A stretch of 64,000 nt of DNA, taken from positions 656,613 to 720,612 of the forward strand of contig NW_015961990.1 in the NCBI RefSeq assembly GCF_000497045.1. Reading direction: 5' to 3'. Both the position numbers and the translations under genes were made by a program. The notes under the pieces were generated by a model. The model saw only the letters and a list, made by a program, of their open reading frames with translations. It searched no databases and was not told the DNA's origin. Shown piece by piece: positions 10,399-22,000 of the stretch (within the stretch, counting starts at the first letter, position 1; the number at the start of each line of letters is the position of its first letter). This DNA is from Kalmanozyma brasiliensis GHG001 (taxonomy: Eukaryota > Basidiomycota > Ustilaginomycetes > Ustilaginales).

Positions 10399-11526
10399 CT
10401 ATGCTTTCAGGTGAGCCATGATCATGTCAAAGATGCCCAGGTCTTCCATCGCATCCGCGGGGGTCGTCTTGAGATCCTTGCCTGTAGTCAGCGCTTGATG
10501 CAGGTCCAGGAACTCGGTTGTGTAGGCGTCCTGGTATGTAGGGCGGATAATGCGTTCCGAGTAGTGACCGCTCGCGTCGTTCTCCTTGACAGTGACGTTG
10601 ATCGGCAATCCTTTGACATACGGCGTGTCGATGTCGATCCGAAGAACCCGATCATCCGTCCAGACTTCCAAGAACGACTCGAAGACACCGACATTGTGGA
10701 TGCCAGTGGTGTAGAGGACGTTGTACTTGTCGTTACCCTTGTTGGCGCCTCGGTTGGTGTACTCGAAAGAAGCCGAGATGAACATGCCATCGTGACTGGC
10801 GAAGGCAGAGGCACACTTGTCTGGCTTGCCTCCGAGAGCTTCGCGCATGAAGCTCAGGTCGTGGCTTCCTAGCGATCCCAGTAGACGGTAGACGAATCCG
10901 AGTCGAGGATCAGCTGCCTTGTCTGCGCCTATCGCCTCTGCCAAGATCGCTTTTGCTCGTGCTGCTTTGTCCTTGCCAGCTTCCTCTGCGATGTCGGCGC
11001 CAAACTTGCGAGGATCGGTGCCGGATTGCGAGACAAAGAACGAGTTGGGTCCGATGATGTCCTTGACGATAGCATGTCGAATCGGTCCAGACTCGGCCAG
11101 CAGCTTCTGGAAGACCTGGAAGGCAGGTGCGTAACGTCTCATGTAGCCCACATAGATCTTGCGCTGATTTTCCTGGGCGGCTTGCTGGATCGCTTTCGCA
11201 TCAGTGCGAGTGAGAGCCATGGGCTTCTCGATGAAGACGTGCTTGCCCGCTTGAGCCGCCTCGATGGCGCACGAGGCATGGTATTCGTCGCTGTTGGCAA
11301 CGAGCACAAGATCAATGTCATCTTGGCGGACCATCTCGGCGCTCGAGGTGTAGACGTGAGGGATGCTCCATTTCGCCGCGACGTGGTCAGCGGCTTGCTT
11401 CGAGACGTCGCAGATGGCTGTAACTGCGTACTGATCGGAAAGGAACTTGAGTGTTGGGAGGTGGACCACCTGCGTCACCTCGCCAGCTCCCACCACGCCC
11501 ACTCTGAGCTTTTGCGGCACCGACAT
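10399..11526 (-). CDS. Gfo/Idh/MocA-family NAD(P)-dependent oxidoreductase
   Basis: A 375-residue protein from the ATG at 11526 (MSVPQKLRVGVVGAGEVTQ). An in-frame ATG at 11718 would add 64 residues, giving an extension of uncertain reality. The Rossmann motif GVVGAGEVTQVVHLP opens the protein, and the family signature EKP appears in GKHVFIEKPMALT at about residue 100, followed by YVGYMRRYAPAFQ. The C-terminal half fits the alpha/beta sheet domain that binds sugar or inositol-like substrates and carries the catalytic residues (LGSLGSHDLSFMREALGG). Such enzymes oxidise or reduce sugars, inositols or their derivatives in the cytosol; the substrate cannot be read from sequence. It diverges from the peroxiredoxin gene across 1.1 kb. 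Confidence 0.85.
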   Translation of the reverse strand: MSVPQKLRVGVVGAGEVTQVVHLPTLKFLSDQYAVTAICDVSKQAADHVAAKWSIPHVYTSSAEMVRQDDIDLVLVANSDEYHASCAIEAAQAGKHVFIEKPMALTRTDAKAIQQAAQENQRKIYVGYMRRYAPAFQVFQKLLAESGPIRHAIVKDIIGPNSFFVSQSGTDPRKFGADIAEEAGKDKAARAKAILAEAIGADKAADPRLGFVYRLLGSLGSHDLSFMREALGGKPDKCASAFASHDGMFISASFEYTNRGANKGNDKYNVLYTTGIHNVGVFESFLEVWTDDRVLRIDIDTPYVKGLPINVTVKENDASGHYSERIIRPTYQDAYTTEFLDLHQALTTGKDLKTTPADAMEDLGIFDMIMAHLKA

Positions 11527-12621
11527 GGCAGTGCTGATGAGGATGTCGGACCGTCTTCGTGTGCTTGTCGATGCAGAGATTGCTGATGATTCGCGACGGG
11601 GAGCAAGGAAGATTGATCGCTCAGGGATAGGGGAAGCTTTCACTTGGCTGTCGACCCACCCAAAGGCACAAGTTATTCTTGATAGGATCGACATGGCCTG
11701 AGCGTGTAGCTCAGTCATGCATCAACCCAATTCTTCTCAGCTGAGGTCGGGTCTGCTTTCCGACATGCTTTCTTCCAAACCCACCAACTTATCGCGGCAG
11801 CCGAAGAAGATCATCGGGAAGATCCGAAGAACAATGCTCAGGTTCCAACGCCAGCCAACGGTGACGGGCCTTCCAACTCATGCGGTGATGTGAGCGAGTG
11901 CCGCCGGTGTGACGTTGGAGATGCATCATAGCGCCGGCGTGAGCTGCCTCATTTTTTGAGCGCGTCGGCCTCCACTTTTGGCAACGGTCATGCGGGCGGA
12001 CTCCTGGATTTTGGTCGCCGGCCATGCTGAGCCTCGACCCAGAGCGCTTCTCTGCCAGTCAGACGGCTTCCCATTTTCTCGTTCGTCGTCGGTCGGTAGG
12101 GCCGAAGCATCACGTCCCTGTGGTAGGCCGCCGTCTGCAGCGAAGGTGCCGTTGATGTGTGTGTCAAGCAGTCGGGACATCCGTGGAAGAAAGCAATGTG
12201 ATTGAGAAGGCAGGGCCAGCCAAGGCACGACGCAGAGCTTGAGCTGCACAGGCATGCAGCGAATGCAGCTTCTAGATGCAGCAGCAAATGGTGTCATTCT
12301 GCTGCGCAAAGGCAGACGGAACCCTGCAGGCCAATGGCGCCAGAGCAGATCTTATTGCCGCACAACTGCGACCAAGCGAGGTGGCGAAGAACTCCACACC
12401 AAAGCAAAATGATGCAAGGCTGCGCCCTCGAGGCGAGAAAGGCTTCCTTGTCCCGTTCGCCGCACGGTCTGTGCACGCTGTTCGGCGAAGTAGGCTCTGA
12501 ACATCTGACCTCCTTCGCCCGGACCATATATACCCAACCTTGCTGACGGCTTATTCTCCGCACTCATCCATCACGACACACCTTACACTTTCCATTCAAA
12601 TTCACACATCCATCATCCAAC
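11527..12621. other. Divergent promoter region, oxidoreductase and peroxiredoxin
   Basis: About 1.1 kb between two start codons on opposite strands. A TATA box for the peroxiredoxin is visible at 12527 (entered separately). An ATG-started N-terminal extension of the oxidoreductase frame occupies up to 11718. Otherwise I see nothing that reads as a gene. Confidence 0.55.
12527..12532 (+). promoter_or_regulatory. TATA box of the peroxiredoxin gene
   Basis: TATATA lies 95 bases before the peroxiredoxin ATG at 12622, followed by a CA-rich leader. Distance and context suit a fungal TATA element of a highly or inducibly expressed gene. Confidence 0.6.
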
Positions 12622-13232
12622 ATGTCTTCTTTCACCGACAAGATCAAGGCTGCCGTTTCGGGCGATGTCAAGGAGGGTGCCAAGATCCACACTGGCATCA
12701 AGCTCAAGGAGAACAACCCTGAGAACGCCGACGTTTCGCTCGACGGTCTTTCGGGCAAGGCCATCATCGTTGGTGTTCCCGGTGCCTTCACTCCGTAAGT
12801 CCGCACCTCACTCCTGCTCGTCGTTTCAATGACCGCAACAGTGTTGCTGACAGTCTACTCGTTGTCTTTGTTTTGCTCGACAGTCCTTGCTCGTCGCAGG
12901 TGCCCGGCTACATCCAGCACGCCGACGAGTTCAAGTCCAAGGGTGTCTCCGACATCTACATTGTGGCCGTCAACGACCAGTTCACCGTCAAGGCATGGAA
13001 GGAGAAGCTTGGAGGCGACAAGGCTTCCAACGTTCACTTCCTTGCCGATGACACTGGTGCCTTCACCAAGGCTGTCGGCCAGGACTTCGACGCCAGCGGT
13101 CTGCTCGGCAACCACCGCTCCAAGCGCTACGCATTCGTCGTCGAGGATGGCGTCGTCAAGAAGGCGTACGTCGAGGACGAGGCCCCCAGCGTCACTGTCA
13201 CCGCCGCCGAGAACGTTCTCAAGAACCTCTAA
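12622..13232 (+). CDS. Type II (Prx5/Ahp1-like) peroxiredoxin, single cysteine
   Basis: A two-exon gene: exon 1 at 12622-12794, intron 12795-12883 (GTAAGT...ACAG), exon 2 at 12884-13232, giving 173 residues. Joining the exons restores the peroxidatic motif PGAFTPPCSSQVPGY with Cys60 as the reactive thiol and Pro53/Thr57 in the PxxxTxxC pattern. This identifies the atypical Prx5/Ahp1/PMP20 class, which reduces hydrogen peroxide and alkyl hydroperoxides. Cys60 is the only cysteine in the protein, so it must work as a 1-Cys enzyme or form intermolecular disulfides. The C-terminus (LKNL) is not a clear peroxisomal signal and there is no presequence, so the cytosol is most likely. A TATA box sits 95 bases upstream. 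Confidence 0.93.
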
Positions 13233-13538
13233 GCTAGCGGCTTGTGAAAAGCCTCTCTATCTCCTCTAGCTAGTCTGTGACAATGTCAAAATTTGATACC
13301 AAGATCTTCAGCACCTCTCGTTGTTTGTGACGAGCATGTGTGTGAACAACATATGACGGTTACGGCGATGAAGTTCTGCACTGTCGAAGAGCTTAATTTT
13401 GATCGTGACCAAAAAAGTCTGCACGGTTCGTCGACCATTTTTTCATTCCGAGCTTCTTCCTTCTTCACCACCATCACCTCAAGAAATACACTCAAGCCGG
13501 GCAATAAACGATTGGCGGCTGCAGCGTGAGCAATCACG
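13233..13538. other. Intergenic, peroxiredoxin 3' UTR to RRM gene
   Basis: About 300 bases between two plus-strand genes. It holds the peroxiredoxin 3' UTR and the short promoter of the RRM gene; no gene seen. Confidence 0.5.
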
Positions 13539-14324
13539 ATGGATGGCAGAGCCGAATCGAGTCGGAGCGCACACATCTACTCGGGCGCATCCGACCGGTC
13601 ACCTGATGTTCGGCGGAGACGACGCACTCCTTCCGACGCCTCAATGTCCTCGCGCTCTGCCTCACCTCAACAGCGCTTTTCATCACGCAGCCCGATGCCC
13701 GACAGCCGCAAGAACCCCAAAACGGCGCTTCGCATCGACTTTCTCACGCACAATGTCCGCGAATCGCACCTCCATCACGTCTTCGGATGGTACGGTCGAG
13801 TAGAGAGGGTTCACCTCACACCGTCTCGCGGCATGGCGCGGGACCGCGACGGGTGGGCGCATGTGGTGATGGGGAGCGTCGAGGAAGCGGCCAAGGCGGC
13901 ACTGTATATGAACGGCGGCCAGATCGATGGGGCCAGCTTCAGCATCAAGACGTGCAAACCGCCTGAAGTTCCGCGCGAAGAGGAGAGGGAAGAGCAGAGG
14001 AGCTGGGGTCGGGATCGACGTCCACAATCGAGCAGGAACGGACGAAATGACGCATATGAAGACAGGCGCAGGGCGAGCCGAAGCGAGGACCCTCACTACG
14101 TAGGCAGAGATGGAGTAAGACCGCGAGGCGTTCATCCTGACCGGCAGAGGATGATCGGAGGCGACCGATTCAATTATGGCGACGGGCGAGACGATGACTA
14201 CAAGATTCCGATGCGAAAGTGGGGTCAGGCCGAACCGTCTCGTTCTCATTCAAGCCGATCCAGGGATCGCTCTATGTCCCCACCTCCTGATCGCAGTGCG
14301 AGGCGCGATTCACCTTCCTATTAG
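13539..14324 (+). CDS. RRM protein with RS-like tails (RNPS1-like)
   Basis: A 261-residue protein from an ATG at 13539. A single RNA recognition motif occupies about residues 60-147: LRIDFLT as RNP2, RDRDGWAHVVM as RNP1, and GGQIDGASFSIK at the last strand. The N-terminal 55 residues are Ser/Arg-rich with SP dipeptides, and the C-terminal third is Arg/Asp/Ser-rich ending in RSHSSRSRDRSMSPPP. One RRM flanked by RS-like tails resembles RNPS1, the exon-junction/ASAP complex splicing activator, but other SR-type proteins have the same plan. A nuclear role in splicing or mRNA export is likely. RNP1 is atypical because it lacks the usual aromatic pair. It is convergent with FIP1 with only 92 bases between the stops. 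Confidence 0.75.
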   Translation: MDGRAESSRSAHIYSGASDRSPDVRRRRRTPSDASMSSRSASPQQRFSSRSPMPDSRKNPKTALRIDFLTHNVRESHLHHVFGWYGRVERVHLTPSRGMARDRDGWAHVVMGSVEEAAKAALYMNGGQIDGASFSIKTCKPPEVPREEEREEQRSWGRDRRPQSSRNGRNDAYEDRRRASRSEDPHYVGRDGVRPRGVHPDRQRMIGGDRFNYGDGRDDDYKIPMRKWGQAEPSRSHSSRSRDRSMSPPPDRSARRDSPSY

Positions 14325-14416
14325 CACACCTCACACTGCCACTCACACCTCTATGGTCATGCCCGCACACAAACATAGCGCGAGCGAATGTGATGAATTC
14401 CATCTGAGTTTTGGTC

Positions 14417-16606
14417 TCAACGCTTCTTCCTCGATCCGCCCTTTCCTCGACTCCCGCTCTTCCCTGCGTCATCATCTTCCCTCTCGTCCGGAGCAGCTCT
14501 CTTCCTGCTGCCTCCTTTGCCCGCTGCGGGTCCTGTCGGGATCGCCGCATCCTCGACATCCCTTCCTGCCCTCCTCTCGCTTCTCGCTTGGCTCCTCGCC
14601 TCCCGCTCGCGCTCGCGCTCCTTCTCCCTCTCCCTTTCCCGTTCCCGATCGCTGCGGTGAGACGTGGACGACTTTTCGCGCCTGTGATCCCGCGAGCTGG
14701 TCGTCGACTTCCCCCTCCTCCGTCCACCAGCAGAGGACTGCGAAGCAGCATCGTCGTCCCACTCCTCTGTCCTCTTCGATCGGCCCGAAGTCCCACGTCG
14801 GTCATCGCCTCCGTTCCCGTTGGCAGAATCGTACGTGCCCTCACGTCGACTCCTTCCACCGGTGCGTCGAGGGCCCCGATCGGGACTGCGATCACGGCTA
14901 TCCCAATCGTGCGCATACTCGTCCCCACCACCGGTGTTGCCGGCATTGGCACCGTAGTCAAGCGAGTCAGCGGCCCCAGTGCCCGTGTCCCGATCGTTGT
15001 ATCGCTTGCCCGGGTTCTTGGGGCCGGAGGGGACGTTGGGTGGCAGGGTGGGGGAGACAGCTCGACCGGGACGAGACGATGTTGCTGCCACGGCGGCTGC
15101 TCGACCTCGGATAGATGTGCCTTTTGTTACTGCTGCTGGTCCGAGCGGGGCAGATTTGGGAGGGTTGGGTTTCGAGCGCGGCGCGGAAGGGTTGGGGAAG
15201 CCAGCGGCGGCAGCGGCGGAGGGGTCAATGCCGGAAGCGCCGAGGAAGGCCGTCATGTCTGCTTCGGAGAGCGGCTTCATCGGTGGTACGCCGGGTGGAG
15301 CGTCTTCTTCTTTGATGGAGGGAGGGGCGTCCCAGCCGCTGGCGGGGTCGGGCTTATCGGATGTGTCGTTTTGTTTGTCCTCTCGGTCCTGCGCGGGCGG
15401 GAAAGGAGAGTTCTGGCCTTCATGGCGATTTTGATTCGGGCCTTGCGGGAAGGGCGAGTTGCTGAATCGTTGCTGTTGTTGCTGGTGTTGGTTGTGCTGG
15501 TCGTGCGAGGAGGGACCAGGACCACCGTTGGACTGCTGCGGGCCGCCAAACATACCAGGCATCATCATCTGGTTCATTCCACCCGGACCACCCATAGGCG
15601 GCATATTGCCCATTCCAGGCATCGGGGGCATACCCATGCTGGCCATCATGGCCATCATCTGATCTGGAGGCATTGGCGGCATCCCTCCATTCTGCGCCAT
15701 CATCGCTTGCATCGCCTGCGGAGGCGGCATCATGGACATCATCTGCTGCATGTTGCCCATCATATCTCCGTTGTTCCCGCCGAACATGTTCTCCGCGTTC
15801 TTCCTGGCATCGGTCATGCGGTCCTTCTTGCTTCGCCAGAGAGACCAGGAGTCTTCGTTGAAGCCATAGTTGAAGTAGTCGGTGAGATCGGCGCCGTAGC
15901 GTCTCCAGGGCTTCTCGGGGAGCGATTCGAGGTCGATATCGAAGATGTCCCGTGAGGCGGCTTCCTCCTCTTCGACGACGTCTTCTGGTTTGGGGAAGGT
16001 GCGGTCTTCTGGACCGGGGGAGAGGTCGAGTTTGGGCGCTGTGGAAGGAACGGCGGGGGGACCGCCTTCTGGGCCTGTACCGTCGAGCGCTGTCTGTGGC
16101 TTGGCGGGAGGGGCACCGGGAGGCTGCAGACCACCTGCTGCTGCTGCGGCGGCAGCGGCGGCCGGGTCAAGAGCTCCGCCAGGTCCGATCGACGTCGAAG
16201 CCGGACTGGCATTTGCAAGTAGCTGCGACCGAGAGAGCGGGGTGTATTCGGATGTGAGGGTGGATTGAGGTCGTTGAGGTGTGCTTTGATTCGGGAGCAG
16301 TCGTGCTGGCGGTGCGCCAGGTCGTTGGAAGCCGGGTCGCGCAGTCGGCTGCTGAGCGTCTTGGGTTGCATCGATAATGAACTCGATGTCCGAGTCGCTA
16401 TCGTCTTCTTCCTCGTCGTCGTCTTCCTCCTCTTCATCGTCGTCGTTATTGTCGGCAGCAGCTGATGCGTCTGGTGCTGCTTGCTTGACAGTTGCGGAAT
16501 CTAGGGGAGCATTTGGTGCTGCTGTCGCACCGTCGTCTGGCTTGGGAGCAGCAGGAGGAGCGGCTGGCTCGTCGCCGTACAAGAAAGCGTCGTCGTCGTC
16601 CTCCAT
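14417..16606 (-). CDS. FIP1: Pre-mRNA polyadenylation factor FIP1
   Basis: A 729-residue frame from an ATG at 16606. The diagnostic Fip1 motif is complete at about residues 234-258: LPEKPWRRYGADLTDYF, then NYGFNEDSW. The N-terminus is acidic (MEDDDDAFLYGDE and a long DDDEEEDD tract), which is the part that contacts poly(A) polymerase in yeast Fip1. After the motif come a Met-rich tract (residues about 280-350), a His/Gln run, a Pro/Ser-rich region, and a C-terminal RE/RD/RS-rich tail like that of metazoan FIP1L1, ending GSRKKR. Fip1 bridges poly(A) polymerase and cleavage factors in the CPF/CPSF complex in the nucleus. It is more than twice the length of yeast Fip1. Confidence 0.92.
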   Translation of the reverse strand: MEDDDDAFLYGDEPAAPPAAPKPDDGATAAPNAPLDSATVKQAAPDASAAADNNDDDEEEEDDDEEEDDSDSDIEFIIDATQDAQQPTARPGFQRPGAPPARLLPNQSTPQRPQSTLTSEYTPLSRSQLLANASPASTSIGPGGALDPAAAAAAAAAGGLQPPGAPPAKPQTALDGTGPEGGPPAVPSTAPKLDLSPGPEDRTFPKPEDVVEEEEAASRDIFDIDLESLPEKPWRRYGADLTDYFNYGFNEDSWSLWRSKKDRMTDARKNAENMFGGNNGDMMGNMQQMMSMMPPPQAMQAMMAQNGGMPPMPPDQMMAMMASMGMPPMPGMGNMPPMGGPGGMNQMMMPGMFGGPQQSNGGPGPSSHDQHNQHQQQQQRFSNSPFPQGPNQNRHEGQNSPFPPAQDREDKQNDTSDKPDPASGWDAPPSIKEEDAPPGVPPMKPLSEADMTAFLGASGIDPSAAAAAGFPNPSAPRSKPNPPKSAPLGPAAVTKGTSIRGRAAAVAATSSRPGRAVSPTLPPNVPSGPKNPGKRYNDRDTGTGAADSLDYGANAGNTGGGDEYAHDWDSRDRSPDRGPRRTGGRSRREGTYDSANGNGGDDRRGTSGRSKRTEEWDDDAASQSSAGGRRRGKSTTSSRDHRREKSSTSHRSDREREREREKEREREREARSQARSERRAGRDVEDAAIPTGPAAGKGGSRKRAAPDEREDDDAGKSGSRGKGGSRKKR

Positions 16607-19020
16607 ATTGGCAGCAGCAGATGTATGCGAGCTGAGATCGCTTTGTGGTCGCTACCAAGAATGAGGAGGAAGTTGCAAACGGGTCTGGGCGTCCGCGACG
16701 GATTCCTGTTGTTCTCGTCGTTTGCTTTTCTTTCCGCCGTTCTTATCGGGTTGTTCAAATCGGTGATCTGCGATATCAATAGTTGACTACACTCGTACGA
16801 GTCAGCGTCGGCCCGAAAACGCGAGCGCGTTTGTCCGATCAAACATTCGCACAATGGGCCAAAAATGACGATACTACGCACAGGCTTATGCCACTGCGGT
16901 TGCGCACCGAATTGACAGGCATCACAGCGGCTGGACTTCGACTGTGATTCCAGAAACGAACGGGTAAGAGCTGTCAGACCGCGGTAATTATCGTACGGAC
17001 GCGACAAGGTCGAGCCGAGTTGCTTGCTTCGACGGTCGTGATGATCGCTGTTGCAGGAAGGTAAGGTCTACGGTACGAGACGTTGAACACGGCCGCTATG
17101 CCCCGCGCGCGCTTGCGTCAACCCGCAAAGACCCTAGGGTCTAGGTGGCGTCGATTCTAGAAAGTGGCTGCAGGTGGGTCTTGTCAAACACGTCAAAGTT
17201 TGCAGACAGCCGAAGATCGAGGCCACATCCAACTAAACTTGGCACAGAGACGGGGGCGTACTTTTCGGTAGTCTGACGCAACTTATGTTTTTTTTCAGGT
17301 CACTCGAGGCGAAAGACGAGTCTAGAGCGGAGGCGAAATCCTTTCCACCCAGATCGATGTGGACTTGGCCGGCTATCAACCCTCCTTTGACCTCGCGGTG
17401 CTCTTACTCGCCTTCGCCACCGCCCGCCCGCCACCATATCGCGACCTCAGTCTCACAGAGAGAAAACAGTGAGATAGCTACTGCGAATGCTGTTCAGCTT
17501 CAACATCAGTCGTACAAGAACAGTCCGACCGCCAGAAATGGGCGGATGTCAGAGATCGACGTCGATCAGAGGGCCCGTGTTTGCGTCAACATAGCCAACC
17601 GGTGAAAGGGTCGCTCGCGTCTCTTCTTGGTTCTGAGAAAAGGACCGAAAAAGCGAGCCGGGCGTGGGAAGAGAGACAGAAACGTTGAACTTGACATCCA
17701 AAACCAAACATCCGGGCTCTAGAGCAGAGGCACGATTTCGGCATCAATCCATCAATGGACTCGTCCAGTGCCTTAATCGCAACGACCCCCCGCGCGCCGG
17801 ACTCCAGTTGCATCACAGCCAAGAGACAGTGAAAAATTGCTGCGCCTCGACTGAGCATCGCAACAGCACAGCACAGCGCACTGCTGCCTTTGACTGCGGT
17901 TGCAGCTCGACTTGAGCGCAGCGAGCAGCGATTCACCTTGCCTCACCACCACCATCCGTTGCCCACATCGCAATCTTCGGTCACTCTCCAGTACTGATGG
18001 CTCACTAAGTCCACCAGCACTGCATCATCACCATCATCCTGCCCCTCCTTTAGGCGGCCCTTCATCTTACAGCCTCCGATATCGCTAGGCTATCTCAACA
18101 ACTTGTTTGCACGTCTCAAAGCTCCATTCAGCTACACCACTGCAAATCAACATCATCATCTCTCTTCACACTCATCCCCAACAACTTCATCGACCAGTCA
18201 CCTCGATCCACATCGTCACGCACCTTTCTGCGACTTTGATCATCGACTCTCATCTCGACGAACCCTCTTCACCTTCTGATGTCACATTGGCTTTGATGCT
18301 GCTTTCACCCGAATCGCCACCAGCCCAAGTCAACATCCCCCTTCATCAGCCTCTACGCTAGGCTGTTGCTACTCTCATCACCTTTTCGCACAAGCGATCG
18401 CTCCTTCAACAAGCAAGGGGATATTCGATCAGCGTGACCTGCAAAAAGGCTCTTGAGTGTCGTAGCCTCGTCCCATCCCTCAATCACTTCTGCTGCTGAT
18501 TCGCATCGAGTTTGCAGCCAGAGGGTTAAGTCGAGTCCCGACACTTTAGCGCCTGTCGCGCTACGCGGCCGCCACCTTTCTGGCTCGCCATCATTCCTCC
18601 TCCCTAATCCTCACTTGCACACTAGGCAGCCGATATCGCTCTGCCCCTACTGCACTGCTATCCCGCGACCTTTTCGCATCAGTTGGATCCTTACCTTCTT
18701 GTTTTCTCAATCCACTTGATCTTCGACATCATCGGTCTTGTTCCCAGTCGACATTTTTCTTCGTCACGATCACCAGAGCCAAGGACACATCTCCGTCCTT
18801 CATAGTTAGCACTACTGCTTCTCTCACCAGCGCAATTATCTTTCCGGCGTCCGTTTCGTTACGCCCGCGCTCTCTCTGATCGTCCCCGAAGCTCGACTTC
18901 TTCGTTCGTTCTTCTCGACCTTTATACCCTTGCTATCAAAGCAAATCGCACTTTTCTGTGCCAATAGCCGCTTCGTCTTTAGTCACCCTTTTTCATCACC
19001 AACCGATTCACTCATCGACG
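16607..19020. other. Long divergent promoter and leader region, FIP1 and wco1
   Basis: About 2.4 kb between the start codons of FIP1 (minus) and the photoreceptor (plus). The part from about 17900 to 19020 is rich in C and T on the plus strand (many TCATC, CACC and CTTC blocks), which looks like a long pyrimidine-rich 5' leader of wco1. Short frames in it have no recognisable products and mostly lack ATG starts. Confidence 0.55.
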
Positions 19021-22000
19021 ATGGCGGACACTTTCGACTTTGACGCCTTCATCTCCTCTCCCTCGCACGCAGAGGTCGCGCCTCCGGCCGTCCCTAACAA
19101 CAATGGCGCTTCGATCGCCGTGGACAATCTCGGCAACACCGTCAGCACCAACGCATCCGCGCTGCTCGGTCCTCACAACGACATGGTCGCGTCCTTCTCC
19201 GACCAGGGCATGCAGAACATCAACGGCGGACTCGACATGATGGCCGGTGGCACACTCATGAGCCAGTCCAACTCGCTCATGTACGGCAGCAACTACGGCG
19301 AGTCATTTGGCAACGATCTCATGGACTCGTGGGACATGGGCTCGACCACCGGTGCAGGCAACGGTGCCCCCAACTTTGGCTTTGGCGCTGCTGCTGCTGC
19401 TGCTCCTCCTCCTCCTCCTCAGGACGCTCACACCAACGCCAGCGTTATTAGCCAGAACAGCCAGATGCCCACGTCAGGGCCTGCCCCTGCTGTCGCTCCC
19501 GCAGCGTCAGGTGCCAAGCGCGACATCACCGCTTCCTATCGCGACCAGATTGCCGCTCACCATTCGCACCTCTTGGGCACAGGCAGCCGCAGCACGTCTT
19601 CCATCCCTCGCGTCTCCACCTTCAAGCGAGTGCAGCCCCCCATGAACCGCGGCATCACCGTCACCAACGCCGCCAGGGCTAACCTCAGCTTGCAAGAGCG
19701 TCGACGCCTCTCGCGACAGGCCGCCAAGATGGCAGCACCACAGCCGCAGCCGCAACAGCCGCAGCAAGCTTTCGGCCAGGCTTCGCAACATGCAGCCGCT
19801 CCGGGCGTCGCTGCCTTCCCTTCAGTCGCCGGCCGAGGTGCCAAGCGCAGTCTCAACGACGATATGAGCCAGATCAGCAGCGGGCCCTTGCCGATACCCA
19901 CTCGTAGTGTCTCGTTCATGAACGACTCTTCCGGGTCGTCCGTGTCGTCGTCCGACATGTCACCGCAAAAGATGCTCGACAGTCGTTCCAACAGCTTCGC
20001 ACCCCAGATGCCTGCAGCCAACGTTGGTGGCAACGCTGGCGCTAGCGCTGAGATCTACCAGGGCAACTTCAGCACCTCGTCGGGTGATGCCATCCCGACC
20101 TCGAACAAATACTCGAGTTCGGGTGTCGATGTCCTCGGCATCCTCTCGCGTGCCATCACTCGTCCTAACCAGAGCATCGCGCTCGGTCCCGTCGATCTCT
20201 CGTGCTCCTTTGCCATCTCGGATGCGCGTCACCCCGAACAGCCGCTCATCTACGCCAGCGAGACGTTCTGTCACCTGACTGGGTACACGCTGCACGAGAT
20301 CCTCGGCAAAAATTGTCGATTCCTGCAGACGCCCGGCGTTCCTCTCGAGGCCGGTGCTGAGCGTCAGCACACCGACAACCGCGCTGTGGAACACCTCAAG
20401 CGTCACTTGGGTGGTCTTCGAGAGTGCCAGGCGAGTCTGATCAATTATCGCAAGGACGGCAGCCCCTTCATCAATTTGGTCACTGTCGTGCCTGTCTCGT
20501 GGTCTGATCCGTCCCAGGTGGACTTCCTCGTTGGCTTCCAGGTCGACTTGGTCGAGCAGCCCGGCGCTATCCTCGAGCGCAAGGACGACGGCTCGTACCT
20601 CGTCAACTATCGCTCCATCAACGACCCTCCTCCTTCGGCCATCCTCGGCGCGGACGAGCTGGGCAAGGATGCCGATGCGGATGCCTCCAAGCAAGCCCTG
20701 CTGGCTGCCGACATTCTCGACCTTATCCATGGCGTGGGTCCCTGCGATGCCAAGCAGTGGTCGCGCGTGCTTCTGGAAAATTCGCACGACCTCATCTACG
20801 TGCTCTCGCTCAAGGGTACATTCCTGTATGTCTCGCCGTCCATCGAGCGCATCCTTGGCTACACGGCCGACGAGGTCATCGGCAAGTCCATCTCGGAATT
20901 CTGCCACCCCAGCGATGTCGTGCCCGTCTTCCGCGAGCTCAAGGATTCCACAAGCAACGCCAGCATCGCCGCCGCCGCCTCGCGTAACATTCGCACGGAG
21001 GGCGTTGCCAACCCCTTGACCAAGGGTGGCGGTGGTCAAGCTGGACCGCGCGTCAACCTCATCATGCGCATGCGACACAAGCACGACGGTCACCGCTGGA
21101 TCGAGAGCACCGGTAAGCTGCATCTCGAACAGGGCAAGGGGCGCAAGGTCGTCATCTCCAGTGGTCGACCGCGCCCCGTGTACAATCTTGCCTGGGAGCA
21201 CGTCCGTCGGGGTGCCGAGTCTGCTCAGCCCTCGTTCTGGTCCAAGCTGTCGATCGACGGCATCTTCCTCAACTCGACAGGTCCCGTTGCCGAGGTGCTC
21301 AATTGCGACGAACGCGACATCTTTGGTCGCCACGTGCTCGAGCTGACCAACTATGAAGCGGCACCTTCGCTTCTGCAGGCACTCCGCAGCAGTCAGGCCA
21401 TGAGCGTCTCGCACCTCATGGGGGACGGTGCAGGCAACAACGTGCCCGTCTTCACGTCGTTCTACCCTTCGTCGGCTGCTGCTGGTCCTGCGCTGCCCAC
21501 TGTGTTCATGCACGTTCAGCGCGCGTCTGCCGAAAGCTCGTGGATGATCCCCAACGTGGCGTACCCCAAGGGCGGACCTCAACCCGCCTTCGACGCCACG
21601 GGCACCAGCATCGACTCGCTGACATCCGTGTTTGCCGAGCTGTCGACGTACCGCAGCTCGTCGTGGGTGTTCGAGATGCATCAGCTCAAGAACGTCAACC
21701 GCCGACTCAAGGACGAGATCCGCGCTTTGCGGCGCCAGTCGCGAGATCACCTCGGCGCCAACGGACAAGGCCTCAACGCGAACGGCGTTCAGCTTTCGAC
21801 ACCGCAGACTCCGACCATGGCGAATGGCCGTCGACGCAGTGGACCCATGGATGGCTCTGCCGGATTCATGGGCAACGGACAAGGTCCTTCGGTGCCTCAC
21901 ATCCAGACGCCAAGTCCCATCAAGCGTCGGCCCGATCACGGTCACGGTCATCGCCAGCACTTGCGGCCAACTGCGCAGCTGTCGTATCTGCATGCAGGAC

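Noticed and set aside
11527..11718. N-terminal extension of the Gfo/Idh/MocA oxidoreductase
   Set aside because: An ATG exists at 11718 but the added 64 residues do not look like a conserved part of the family; MSVPQKLRVGVVGAG at 11526 is the usual type of start. A weak mitochondrial presequence is not excluded.
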